This document shows, piece by piece, positions 24,131-33,152 of a DNA stretch of 64,000 bases (position 1 is the stretch's first letter; the number at the start of each line of letters is the position of its first letter). The translations under genes and the position numbers were made by a program. The DNA comes from Anaerolineales bacterium. GTDB lineage: Bacteria; Chloroflexota; Anaerolineae; Anaerolineales; Villigracilaceae. Below the pieces are notes generated by a model. The model did no database searches and was not told where the DNA came from. It was given only the letters and a program-made list of their open reading frames with translations. The stretch is from the NCBI GenBank assembly GCA_023382595.1, contig JAHDWB010000001.1:62001-126000 (forward strand), given 5' to 3'.

Positions 24131-25011
24131 TTCAGCCACCTTTCCGTCCTTGCCTGAAGCAATGAATATCCGGTCAAAGAGACCGCCATGATGAAGACCA
24201 TGCCGACCGCCATTGCGTATCCCAAGCCGGGATTGTACAAAACATCGCCCCGGATCTGCGCTCCAATCTGAATCGTGACCAGTCCGATCCGTCCGCCGGT
24301 CAGGGCATAGGCGGTGGCATACGCGCCAAAGGCGTTACCGAACAACAAGATCATGGAACCAAGGATGGACGGCAGTAAAACTGGCATTGCAACCCTCAAC
24401 CAATATTGGGTGGTATTCGCGCCGAGATTCTCCGCGGCTTCACGCCATTCCTTCTTCAACCCATCCAATGCCGGAGCCATGATCAATACCATCAAGGGAA
24501 ATTGAAAATACATGTATACCAGACTCAATCCTGCAAAGCTGTAGAGATTGAACCCGGAAGCGTAGACATCCATATTAAAGACGTTCTTTAAGATCGCAGT
24601 GATAAAACCCTGCCGTCCGAGCGTGGCGACGAAGGCAAACGCAAGCGGAACCCCCGCAAAGTTGGATGCAACCCCGGAAAAAGTGATCAAAACCGAACGA
24701 AGCGGTTTGGGAAGCCCGCCCACCGTGACCGAATAAGCAAGCAGAAAACCAAAAATGCCTCCGCCAAGCGCGGTCACCGCGCTGATCTGAATGCTCAACC
24801 GGTACGAATTGACGATAAGCGGTTCGGTGAACAGTTGCCGGATATTATCGAACGTAAACGATCCGTCCGGCGCCGAGAAGCTTGCCGTTAACAATCGAAA
24901 CGATGGCAGGAGCAGAAAAAGAATAGCAAACAGAAAAAAGGGTACAACGCCAAGCCAAGTTTTCCAGCTCGTGGCGGACCTAGGACCCTTGAAAGTAGAA
25001 GCCTGCGCCAT
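24127..25011 (-). CDS. ABC transporter permease (first subunit)
   Basis: Inner-membrane permease of 294 residues with about six helices and the EAA loop EAAENLGANTTQYWLRVAMP. The ATG at 25011 follows AAGGATG at a normal distance; a longer reading exists but has no ribosome site. The gene order binding protein, two permeases, ATPase is that of polyamine/iron-type importers. It overlaps the next permease by 4 bases. Confidence 0.9.
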   Translation of the reverse strand: MAQASTFKGPRSATSWKTWLGVVPFFLFAILFLLLPSFRLLTASFSAPDGSFTFDNIRQLFTEPLIVNSYRLSIQISAVTALGGGIFGFLLAYSVTVGGLPKPLRSVLITFSGVASNFAGVPLAFAFVATLGRQGFITAILKNVFNMDVYASGFNLYSFAGLSLVYMYFQFPLMVLIMAPALDGLKKEWREAAENLGANTTQYWLRVAMPVLLPSILGSMILLFGNAFGAYATAYALTGGRIGLVTIQIGAQIRGDVLYNPGLGYAMAVGMVFIMAVSLTGYSLLQARTERWLK

Positions 25012-25093
25012 AATCACATCCTTAACTTGTGGTCTTGCTGTGACGAGACCCCGCCAAAAGGCAGGGTCTCGCACATATCAACAAAGATTGACC

Positions 25094-26245
25094 TTACTTG
25101 ATGTCGGAACCAACCGCGGAGTCCCAGTTCTTGGTGATCAGCTCATTGGCTGCCGTAAGCTGGTCCAGTGACGGGAAGACCGCACCGGAAACATCGGGCA
25201 GTTTATCAAGCAGTTCCTGAGGAATGACGCCGCGTGCGCGCAGGTCAGGTTCGCGGATCGGGTGGCAGTATCCTTCCATCCACAAAAGCTGTCCTTCATC
25301 CGAATACAGAAATTCCATCCACAAGCGGGCGGCGGCAGGCTGGGGCGAGTAAGCGCTGATCGCCTGGACATACACACCTGCAAAACGACCCGTGGCGGGG
25401 ATCACCACCGTGGCGTTCGGGTTGCCTTCGAAGGTATCGATGGCGGAGAGGGCATTATAGTCCCATGTGATGCGGATTGGAATTTCACCGGTGGCGACCA
25501 AGCCATTATTGGCGATCAAGGGGATCAGGTTGCCAGCCGCGTTCAACTGGGCAAAGTAATCCAGACCGGGCTGGGCGTTATCCAACGAACCGCCATTGGC
25601 GAGCGCTGCGGCGTACACGGACTGGATCGCCTGATTGGAAACGCGCGGGTCACCGGAGAGGGCGATCTGTCCCGCATATTTCGGATCGAGCAGGTCAGAC
25701 CAATCTTGCGGCACGTCCGGCTGGACATCGGTGTTCACGAGGAACGCCAACACGCCATAGTAATCGCCATACCAGTATCCATCGGAATCTTTGGCATCGT
25801 CAGGAATGGTATCCCATGTGGAGACCTTATAGGGAGTGATCAAGCCTTCCGCTTTGGATGATTCACCCCATGAGAAACCAACGTCAATGACATCAGGAGC
25901 CTGGGGACCTTTGTTGTCCTTGTTCGCCTTGATGGCTTCGATCTCGTCAGCGGAGCCGGCGTCAGGATTCAATTCGTTAACAGTCAGCCCGTACTTGGCT
26001 TTGAAGGCATCGATGACGCCGCCGTAATTGCACCAGTCATGCGGAAGGGCGATGGTGGTGAGCATACCTTCGGCTTTCGCCGCGGCGATCAGAGCATCCA
26101 TGCCGCCGCCGTCTTCAACGGACGTGGCGGTGCTCCAATCAAAATCGCTGGAAGAACCGCCGCCACCTCCGCCGCAAGCCGACAAGATGGTAGCTGCAAT
26201 GATGAACAGTGCGAGCAATTGATAGGCAAATTTCCTGGTACTCAT
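25094..26245 (-). CDS. ABC transporter substrate-binding lipoprotein
   Basis: Extracellular binding protein of 383 residues with a lipoprotein signal (lipobox LSAC, followed by a Gly/Ser linker). The remainder is a type 2 periplasmic-binding fold resembling spermidine/putrescine or iron(III) binders (for example APDVIDVGFSWG and VPQDWSDLLDPKYAGQIA). The ligand cannot be read from sequence; the neighbouring demethylase locus makes a quaternary amine or a phosphorylated amine conceivable. AAGGAGA lies 8 bases before the ATG. A strong promoter overlapped by an inverted repeat precedes it. Confidence 0.9.
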   Translation of the reverse strand: MSTRKFAYQLLALFIIAATILSACGGGGGGSSSDFDWSTATSVEDGGGMDALIAAAKAEGMLTTIALPHDWCNYGGVIDAFKAKYGLTVNELNPDAGSADEIEAIKANKDNKGPQAPDVIDVGFSWGESSKAEGLITPYKVSTWDTIPDDAKDSDGYWYGDYYGVLAFLVNTDVQPDVPQDWSDLLDPKYAGQIALSGDPRVSNQAIQSVYAAALANGGSLDNAQPGLDYFAQLNAAGNLIPLIANNGLVATGEIPIRITWDYNALSAIDTFEGNPNATVVIPATGRFAGVYVQAISAYSPQPAAARLWMEFLYSDEGQLLWMEGYCHPIREPDLRARGVIPQELLDKLPDVSGAVFPSLDQLTAANELITKNWDSAVGSDIK

Positions 26246-26346
26246 TCTCTCTATCTCCTTAGGTTGATTTTTTGGATTCGACGATATCGAGCACTTCTCA
26301 CACGTTCCCTTCCAGGCACCTCCATTTCTGTTAATAAATTGTTGAT

Positions 26347-26375
26347 ATTTTAACATTTTCAATATTCAAAGTCAA
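26347..26375 (-). promoter_or_regulatory. Promoter of the ABC importer operon
   Basis: On the minus strand TTGACT (26370-26375) and TAAAAT (26347-26352) are 17 bases apart, giving a leader of about 95 bases before the binding-protein gene. Confidence 0.7.
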
Positions 26376-26397
26376 ACAGAGCTTTGAATAAATTGAA
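26358..26397. promoter_or_regulatory. Inverted repeat overlapping the importer promoter
   Basis: Arms ATTCAAAG and CTTTGAAT, extended by TTCAAT and ATTGAA with a two-base offset, surround a 10-base centre. The repeat covers the -35 box, as an operator would. Confidence 0.45.
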
Positions 26398-26413
26398 CAA
26401 ATCCAGCAGTACT

Positions 26414-27415
26414 TTACATCTGCGCCTTCCAATAAACAAGGACCCAGTAAATACCGGCAGCGATCAATCCGCTGACCGGAATGGTCACCATCCACGCTGT
26501 AAATATATCACTGACGACTGTCCAACGCACCTTGCTCAAACGCTCCGAAGCTCCCACGCCAACGATGGCAGAACTCACCACCTGTGTGGTGCTTACCGGC
26601 GCACCTCCAAACGATGATGCAAAGATCACAAAAGCAGACGACATCTGCGTGGCAAAACTGTCCACCGGGCGGATCTTGTAGAACTTCCCGCCGAGGGTAC
26701 GGATCAGCCTCCAGCCCCCCAGACCAGCTCCAAGTGCCATGGTCGCCGCGCTGATGAAGACCACCCAAAACGGGACTTGGAATTCGGTCAAAGCGCCGCC
26801 GATCAACAGACTTAAGGTGATGATCCCCATGGTCTTCTGTGCATCATTCGTTCCATGGCTTAATGCCAGTCCGACCGCGGTAAAGAACTGGGCACGTTTG
26901 AAAAACACATTGATACGCGGAGTCGCGTTACGCACCAGGAAGTAGATGAGACGCAACACGCCAAATCCCACGAAAAAACCAGCCAGAGGGGAAAAGAACA
27001 AACCGAGCAAAACTTTATACAACCCGTTGAGGTTGATCGCTGCGAGCCCGGCTGCAAAGATCACCACTCCAAGCAAACCGCCGATCAGAGCATGGGATGA
27101 ACTGCTGGGAATCCCAAAGAACCAGGTGATCAGATTCCAAATGATGGCTGCCAGCAGGCAAGCGATCAATGCATCAAGAGTCAAGAGCTGCGAATTGACG
27201 ATATCGCTGCCAACCGTCCTCGCAACGGTCACACCGAACAGAAAAGGACCGAGAAATTCTGCGACAGCCGTCAAACCAAGCGCTGTTTGCGGGCGAAACG
27301 CGCGCGAGGAGATCATGGTCGCGACGATATTGCTGGAGTCGCGCATCCCGTTGATGAACTCGAAGATCAATGCCAGCATAATAACAAAGAGAAGTTCACT
27401 TGAGATTAACGGCAT
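26414..27415 (-). CDS. PiT-family inorganic phosphate transporter
   Basis: Membrane transporter of 333 residues with about ten helices. The family signature is seen twice in related form: near the N-terminus FEFINGMRDSSNIVATMISS and in the second half GLALSHGTNDAQKTMGIITL. It carries phosphate with a cation. It lies 1 base after the DUF47 gene, the usual PiT partner, so the pair is one unit. It is the last gene of a long minus-strand series. Confidence 0.92.
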   Translation of the reverse strand: MPLISSELLFVIMLALIFEFINGMRDSSNIVATMISSRAFRPQTALGLTAVAEFLGPFLFGVTVARTVGSDIVNSQLLTLDALIACLLAAIIWNLITWFFGIPSSSSHALIGGLLGVVIFAAGLAAINLNGLYKVLLGLFFSPLAGFFVGFGVLRLIYFLVRNATPRINVFFKRAQFFTAVGLALSHGTNDAQKTMGIITLSLLIGGALTEFQVPFWVVFISAATMALGAGLGGWRLIRTLGGKFYKIRPVDSFATQMSSAFVIFASSFGGAPVSTTQVVSSAIVGVGASERLSKVRWTVVSDIFTAWMVTIPVSGLIAAGIYWVLVYWKAQM

Positions 27416-27416
27416 G

Positions 27417-28037
27417 TTAAGTTTTCTTCACCACAATATCCGCAATGGTATTTGCCGCTTCATCGCCGCGGTCTGCCGCGTTCGACAGATGGCGGTACAC
27501 TTCGCGCAGTTTCAACATCTCCACAACATGATGGACATCCTCCGGACCGCTGAACAGGTCGGCGACCGCCTCACGGTAAACCATTTCCACACGGTTTTCG
27601 AGCGCCTTGGCGCGCTGGGCATGATCGAGTGCAACTTTGGGATGCTTCGGCAGGCGCAACACTCCCTGCCAGATCTCATACGCCGCATCCTTTAAAAGAG
27701 TCGCGATCCTCTGCATGTACGGCGTGGATTCAACCTTCAGGATGACCATCTCCACCACGGTGGTATCGGCGTAGTCCACGACATCGTCAATCGAGCGGGA
27801 AAGCGAAAAAATATCCTCGCGGTCGAACGGCGTGACGAAGGTGTGGTTCAACTCGTCGATCAGGATGCGGCGCACCTCATCCGCCTCCTTTTCCTTCATC
27901 GTCAACTGCTCGGCGATCTCCGGGTCGTTCGTCTCCAAATATTTGACCAGCAGGCGCATCCCCTCATAGGCAAGAGATGCCTGCTCCTCGATCAACTTTT
28001 GGAATTTATCTTCCCTGCGTTTAAAAATACCAAACAT
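27417..28037 (-). CDS. DUF47 / PhoU-like phosphate transport regulator
   Basis: All-helical protein of 206 residues of the DUF47 family, related to PhoU, with the pattern TPFDREDIFSLSRSIDDVVDYAD. It is nearly always paired with PiT and thought to control it. The stop codon is 1 base before the transporter start codon. It lies 26 bases after the MttB-like gene, so it may be read from the same transcript as the catabolic locus. Confidence 0.92.
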   Translation of the reverse strand: MFGIFKRREDKFQKLIEEQASLAYEGMRLLVKYLETNDPEIAEQLTMKEKEADEVRRILIDELNHTFVTPFDREDIFSLSRSIDDVVDYADTTVVEMVILKVESTPYMQRIATLLKDAAYEIWQGVLRLPKHPKVALDHAQRAKALENRVEMVYREAVADLFSGPEDVHHVVEMLKLREVYRHLSNAADRGDEAANTIADIVVKKT

Positions 28038-28063
28038 ACACTCTCTTCCATCTCTCTATTTTT

Positions 28064-29500
28064 TTACTCGATCGGCTGCAATTCGCCTGCCACCAATCCT
28101 GGGAATCCAGCACGGATCTTCCCATCCAATTCGGGGGAAATCAACGGCTCGGTGTTGTTCGCCATGATCTCCTTTGCGCGTTTCATCGCCTTCGCATGGA
28201 TGTCGGTCGCGCCTTTCTTCTCCCAAATGGTACGCGCATCGCGGTCTGCCATTTTGGTCATCACCGCCTCGGTCTTCATGCGACTGATAGTGTGCTTGAC
28301 CGTGATGAACGAACCGCCCGGTCCGATCTCCTTGATCAAATTCAAACCCAGATCATCATCGCTGAATGAAATGCCGCGTTTCACACGCTTCATCATTTGC
28401 GCCATTTCATCGTCAATGGCGGCTTTGGCAAAGTCGAACGTCTTCAATGCATCGATCAAACCGCCGATATTGAACATATCCATGCCCCCCAAGAGACCCG
28501 CAATGCCAGACATGCCCGTCTCATAACCAGCCTGCGCATCGTTGACCTTGGAATTGGTCAGCCCCACATATCCGCCTGCAGGTACATTATAAAAACGCGC
28601 CATCTGTGCGAACGCCATATGGAGCATACCACACTCGATCCCGCCCGATGTGTATGCACCGGAGCGCATGTCCGCGACCGTGCCGAGCGTAGCATAGATC
28701 GTCGGCGTACCCTCCTTCACCATTTGCATCAACACCAACGCGGACAAAAATTCCGCATTGCCCTGCACTAACGTCCCCGCCATCGACATGGGTGAAGTCA
28801 ACCCCGCATTCGGCACGATGGTCGGATATACGGGCAACCCCTCCTTTGCAAAGAACATCACGTTCTCCGTCGAAAGCTTATCCATCGTCAGCGGCGAAAC
28901 AACGGGACAGTAATGATGCGTCAGGAACGGATGCTCGTGATAGGCTTCCTTCCCGCCCGCCACCATGTACGCCATCTCCATCACGCTGAGCGTGTCCTTC
29001 ATGTCGGTCGTGGTGACACGGATCGGTTTGAGACAATATTTGATGGCTGGATACAGGCGCGAGATTGTGAATTGATCCGCGGGCGCGTCATCCGCCAGAG
29101 TGGAAATGGAGAAGATGTCGTAACCCGGCAGTTCGTTGATGAGATGCGCGATCTGCGCGATGTCACGCGACTCGGCGCGTCTTTCCACGCCTGTAACTGG
29201 ATCTATGATATCGGGCGCTGAACTCGCCGTAACAATCACCGGACTGTCCTGCGGAATCGTCTTATCGAATTTCGGGTCGCGTCCGCGAAAAGTGAACGAC
29301 GGCGGAACCATCTTGCGGTATTTCTCCACCACCGCGCGCGGGAACTTGACGCGCTCCTCTTCCACACTGCACCCGTGCTTCTTGAACAACTCGCGGGCAG
29401 GTTCAAAACGGACCTTCAAACCTGTTTCCTCTAAAATCTCCAACGAAGCATCGTGAATCTTTTCGACCTGTTCCTGCGTAAGTAAAGCGGCGAATGACAT
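28064..29500 (-). CDS. MttB-family (trimethylamine methyltransferase-like) protein without pyrrolysine
   Basis: Protein of 478 residues of the MttB superfamily, TIM-barrel enzymes that move a methyl group from quaternary or tertiary amines to a corrinoid protein. Typical stretches are EILEETGLKVRFE, HHYCPVVSPLTMDK and IECGMLHMAFAQMARFY. The frame is open throughout with no internal amber codon, as in glycine betaine methyltransferase (MtgB) rather than trimethylamine MttB. No corrinoid protein or MtgA-type partner is visible in the window. It follows the PfkB-like gene by 16 bases, in an arm with a GcvT-type oxidase, so the substrate is probably an N-methylated compound such as a betaine. Confidence 0.88.
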   Translation of the reverse strand: MSFAALLTQEQVEKIHDASLEILEETGLKVRFEPARELFKKHGCSVEEERVKFPRAVVEKYRKMVPPSFTFRGRDPKFDKTIPQDSPVIVTASSAPDIIDPVTGVERRAESRDIAQIAHLINELPGYDIFSISTLADDAPADQFTISRLYPAIKYCLKPIRVTTTDMKDTLSVMEMAYMVAGGKEAYHEHPFLTHHYCPVVSPLTMDKLSTENVMFFAKEGLPVYPTIVPNAGLTSPMSMAGTLVQGNAEFLSALVLMQMVKEGTPTIYATLGTVADMRSGAYTSGGIECGMLHMAFAQMARFYNVPAGGYVGLTNSKVNDAQAGYETGMSGIAGLLGGMDMFNIGGLIDALKTFDFAKAAIDDEMAQMMKRVKRGISFSDDDLGLNLIKEIGPGGSFITVKHTISRMKTEAVMTKMADRDARTIWEKKGATDIHAKAMKRAKEIMANNTEPLISPELDGKIRAGFPGLVAGELQPIE

Positions 29501-29516
29501 AGCGGTATCCTTCCGG

Positions 29517-30617
29517 TTATTCCACCAAAGATTTTTTTATCCTGCTTCTTCGTTCCACTTTCTTTTTCGGTAAAATTCTTTCGGCAAGTCTTTGCCCCTG
29601 TTTGACAAGGGCATTGTTCATATTGATCACGGGGTTGAGCGGCGGCAAACGCAAGAACTTGCGAATGACGTGGAACTGATCGTCGCGATAGACCATGCGC
29701 TCGATCCGTACCATGCGTGCCAACCCAAGGATCTCCTGCACAGGGAACATCTCCAGTCCGGTGCGGGTCACTTTCAGCGACGCCGCGGCAATCGCAAAGC
29801 GGACGGTCTGCTCCATGTCCCAGCCTTGCAAATAACCATAGATATACCCCGAGGAGAACGTCGCGCCCGCGCCAGAGGCGTCCACCGCCTTCACCTTGGG
29901 TGCGTATGCGCGGACGATCTCCTCGCCCTGCAGGACCATACAGCCCTGACTCGCCATGGTGATGATCGCAGTCTGTATACCCGCCCTGATGAGTTTACGC
30001 GCCGTGCCAAGCATCGCCTGTCTTTTTCCGATCTGCGCCGCGTCCGTCACCGCCTGACAAACCGTGACCGTTTCCGCGTATTTCTTCAACAGGTCATGGT
30101 GTGTGTGTCCATGCTCAAAGTTCAGGAACACCGGCACGTTGTGCCGCTTCGCCTCTTCCATCGCGCGGACGATGTGGTCGCCGTCGTACCAGTCCACGTA
30201 GAGCAGTTTCGATTTTTTTATGATCGACAAATCCGCCGTGTCTAACGTTCTCAAAATCTCGTCTGACCGCTGCCAAAAATAGGTGCGCGCGCCTTGTTTA
30301 TCCGAAACGTTTACTTCGAGCGGCGTCTTGTATTGATCCGTAAAGCGCACCTTGCCCTGCACACCCAGTTTCTTCAGCGTATCCGCCACATGATGACCAA
30401 GCATGTCATCCCCCACTGCCGTGCCGATCATCGCGGACGGCACGTCCCATTGGCTGAGGTTGCAGGCGATGATGGCGGCGTCGTCATAGACGTAGTCGCT
30501 GACCTGATGCACGATGGCGCCAGTGTTCAGTTTCGGCAGTTTATCCAGCGACATGATGTAGACTGGGGTCAACATGCCGAAGCCGACGTAAGCGGGGTTT
30601 GGGGTTCGTTTTGCCAT
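29517..30617 (-). CDS. PfkB-fold kinase-like protein lacking the catalytic Asp
   Basis: Ribokinase-fold protein of 366 residues. The family signature D-x-x-G-A-G-D is recognisable as VDASGAGATFSSGY (245-258), but the catalytic base Asp is Ala252. The remainder of the fold, including the N-terminal sheet and NFEHGHTHHDLL segment, looks intact, and about 60 basic residues are added at the C-terminus. It may be an inactive pseudokinase with a binding or regulatory role, or it may use another base. It lies between the GcvT-type oxidase and the MttB-like gene. Confidence 0.85.
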   Translation of the reverse strand: MAKRTPNPAYVGFGMLTPVYIMSLDKLPKLNTGAIVHQVSDYVYDDAAIIACNLSQWDVPSAMIGTAVGDDMLGHHVADTLKKLGVQGKVRFTDQYKTPLEVNVSDKQGARTYFWQRSDEILRTLDTADLSIIKKSKLLYVDWYDGDHIVRAMEEAKRHNVPVFLNFEHGHTHHDLLKKYAETVTVCQAVTDAAQIGKRQAMLGTARKLIRAGIQTAIITMASQGCMVLQGEEIVRAYAPKVKAVDASGAGATFSSGYIYGYLQGWDMEQTVRFAIAAASLKVTRTGLEMFPVQEILGLARMVRIERMVYRDDQFHVIRKFLRLPPLNPVINMNNALVKQGQRLAERILPKKKVERRSRIKKSLVE

Positions 30618-30625
30618 AAAATTCT

Positions 30626-30695
30626 AAACACAAAGGACACAAAGGGAAAACCCTTTAATAGCACTTCCTTCGTGACCTTTGCGTCCTACGTGTTT
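30626..30695. repeat. Palindromic intergenic repeat, copy 1
   Basis: Left arm AAACACAAAGGACACAAAGG (30626-30645) pairs with 30676-30695 at 17 of 20 positions. It sits between two genes of one operon and resembles the element at 40423-40487. Confidence 0.7.
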
Positions 30696-30703
30696 GAAAA
30701 TAT

Positions 30704-33133
30704 TCACGCCTTCAATTTCTCGCTTTTTGGATCATACAACACATTGGCGGTCACTTCGGCTTCGAGGTTGCCTTCGATGAGTTCAATGGTGAAGCGTTCG
30801 CCTTTTTTCGCCAACTCAATGGGAAGATATGCATACAAAATATTTTTCTTGACGGTGAAACCATAACCGCCGCTTCGCACGCGGGTGACAAGTTTATCAC
30901 CATGATAGACCGCTTCGCCGCCGTAGATTTGCTTGAAGTCTTCCGTGTCCGTTAATACCAGTGTACAGAGTTTGCGTGTGACGCCTTCCGCTTTCTGCTT
31001 GACCAGCGCCTCGCGCCCGATAAAATTGCCCTTGTCCAGATCCACGCAGAAGCCGAGACCCGCTTCGTAAGGCGTGGTGGTCGGGGTGATGTCCACGGTG
31101 AAATATTTGAATCCTTTTTCAAGGCGCAACGGATCGAGCACTTTGTAGCCGCCGAGTTCCATGCCGAATTCCTTGCCAGCTTCGATGAGCATATCCCACA
31201 CCATTGTGGCGCGGTTGTTGGGGATATACAACTCCCAGCCCAATTCACCCGCATAACTGACGCGTTGCGCCAGCACGGTCACGCCATTAATAACAATAGG
31301 TTTGGTCGTCAAATACGGATGCGCCTCATTCGAGACATCACTCGCGGTGATTTTCTTTAGCACATCTCTCGCCTTCGGTCCCCACAAGGCGAGACAGGCA
31401 TGTTCCTGTGTAATGTCACGGATGGACACGTCGCCGTCTTTTTCGTCCACGTGCATCAAAATCCGCGCATGGTCGTTGGCGATAAAACCCGAGCCTGTAA
31501 TGACCCAGAAATGCTCTTCGCCCAAACGAGTGACGGTCAAATCGGATTCGATACCGCCGTTGCGATTCAAGAACTGGGTGTAAATCGCACTGCCAACGGG
31601 CTTGTCAATATTGCTGGAAGTCAGCCGCTGTAACAACGGCAATGCGCCTTTGCCTTTGACTTCGATCTTTCCGAACGAAGTCAAATCGTACAAACAAACT
31701 CGTTCACGGGTGGCAATCGCTTCCGCGCGCAAACGCTCGAAGAACGGAGGTTTCGACCAGCCCCACTTACGCTGGTCTTCGCCCATGCGACGCCATTCCT
31801 TGCCAGGTTCAAAAAAGTTCACACGCTCCCAGCCGAATTTCTCACCGAAGACCGCGCCATTTTCCATCAAGCGGTAATGCACAGGGCTTGTGCGATGCGG
31901 ACGCGCCATCTCATGCTCGTCATGCGGGAAGCGCAAACGGTAGTAATACTTCACGCTTTCCATCGTGCGTTCCGCCGCGTATTTGAAATCGGAATAATAA
32001 TTTCCAAAGCGGGTGGCGCGATAGCCATACACATCCATCGGCGCTTCGCCGTCAATGATCCACTCCGCCAGCAGTTTACCCATGCCACCCGCGCCGCCGT
32101 AACCGTTCAGCGACATGCCCGCCAGCATCCAAAACCCTTTTACGCCGGGCATTGGTCCCAACAGCGGATGACAGTCAGGGGTGTACGCGCCAGGGTGACG
32201 CACCAGCGTAATAATGCCCGCCTGATCCAAAAATGGCAAACGTCGAATTGCGCCTTCAAGCAGCATTTCAAATTGGTCAAAGTCACCAGGAAAAGATTTA
32301 CTACCATGCTCCCACGGCGTGCCGTCGATCCAGCGCGGCAGCGGCTTCGGTTCATAACCGCCGATCACCAACCCGCCCTGCTCCTGCCGCATATACACCA
32401 AATTATCGGGGTCACGCAAACACGGCGTCTGCGTATCGAACTCATGCCCGGGCACGGCTCGCAGCGCAATATGCTGATGGTCAACTGGAGTGGTCGGGAT
32501 GTGCAGACCCGCCATGGCGGCGATGCGCGGCGCCCACATGCCTGCCGCGTTGACGATGATCTCGCATCGGACTTCGCCCTTGTCTGTTACAACCGCTTCG
32601 ACCTCTCCCTTCGCCGACAGTTTGATGCCCGTCACGCGCGTGTTGGTGTACACCTCCACGCCCAACTGTTTGGCAAAATTCACCATTGATGTGGTTGTGG
32701 TGTACGGGTCAAGCTGACCGTCACCGGGCAGGTAGATGCCGCCGTACAATTCTTTATCGGAAATATGCGGAAAATGCCGCTTGGATTCTTCAGGGGAAAT
32801 GACTTCGCAGTCCAGTCCCAGCGCCTTGGCGCGGCTGACGCTGCGTTCCATTTCGAGCAGTTGCTCCCTGCTCGAAGCCACGCGCAAACTGCCGACGGTG
32901 TCGAACAGCCCCAACTCTTTGTACAACTGTACACTGTACATGCGGAAGCGCAGCATGGCTTGCGATGTGGCAAACTGCGTGACAAGCCCCGCCGCGTGAG
33001 AAGACTCTCCGCTGGCGATTTCCCCTTTTTCAATAATGACAACGTCCTTGCGCCCGTTCTTCGCAAGATGATACGCAACTTGCGCCCCAAAAATCCCACC
33101 GCCAATCACCACGATCTCTGCCTGAGTCTTCAT
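30704..33133 (-). CDS. FAD-dependent demethylating oxidase fused to GcvT domain (DMGDH/SarDH type), copy A
   Basis: Two-part enzyme of 809 residues. Residues 1-about 390 are a D-amino-acid-oxidase-type FAD domain with dinucleotide motif VVIGGGIFGAQVAYHLAK (8-25) and His46 in SHAAGL at the place of the covalent FAD attachment of dimethylglycine dehydrogenase. Residues about 430-809 are a GcvT-like folate domain (LTVTRLGEEHFWVITG, SYAGELGWELYIP, LRLEKGFKYF). It should oxidise an N-methyl amine and pass the C1 unit to tetrahydrofolate. The ATG at 33133 follows GGAGCAC. It is paralogous to the protein at 34982, in the opposite arm of the locus. Confidence 0.9.
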   Translation of the reverse strand: MKTQAEIVVIGGGIFGAQVAYHLAKNGRKDVVIIEKGEIASGESSHAAGLVTQFATSQAMLRFRMYSVQLYKELGLFDTVGSLRVASSREQLLEMERSVSRAKALGLDCEVISPEESKRHFPHISDKELYGGIYLPGDGQLDPYTTTTSMVNFAKQLGVEVYTNTRVTGIKLSAKGEVEAVVTDKGEVRCEIIVNAAGMWAPRIAAMAGLHIPTTPVDHQHIALRAVPGHEFDTQTPCLRDPDNLVYMRQEQGGLVIGGYEPKPLPRWIDGTPWEHGSKSFPGDFDQFEMLLEGAIRRLPFLDQAGIITLVRHPGAYTPDCHPLLGPMPGVKGFWMLAGMSLNGYGGAGGMGKLLAEWIIDGEAPMDVYGYRATRFGNYYSDFKYAAERTMESVKYYYRLRFPHDEHEMARPHRTSPVHYRLMENGAVFGEKFGWERVNFFEPGKEWRRMGEDQRKWGWSKPPFFERLRAEAIATRERVCLYDLTSFGKIEVKGKGALPLLQRLTSSNIDKPVGSAIYTQFLNRNGGIESDLTVTRLGEEHFWVITGSGFIANDHARILMHVDEKDGDVSIRDITQEHACLALWGPKARDVLKKITASDVSNEAHPYLTTKPIVINGVTVLAQRVSYAGELGWELYIPNNRATMVWDMLIEAGKEFGMELGGYKVLDPLRLEKGFKYFTVDITPTTTPYEAGLGFCVDLDKGNFIGREALVKQKAEGVTRKLCTLVLTDTEDFKQIYGGEAVYHGDKLVTRVRSGGYGFTVKKNILYAYLPIELAKKGERFTIELIEGNLEAEVTANVLYDPKSEKLKA

Positions 33134-33152
33134 TTGTGCTCCGTGTACGTTT

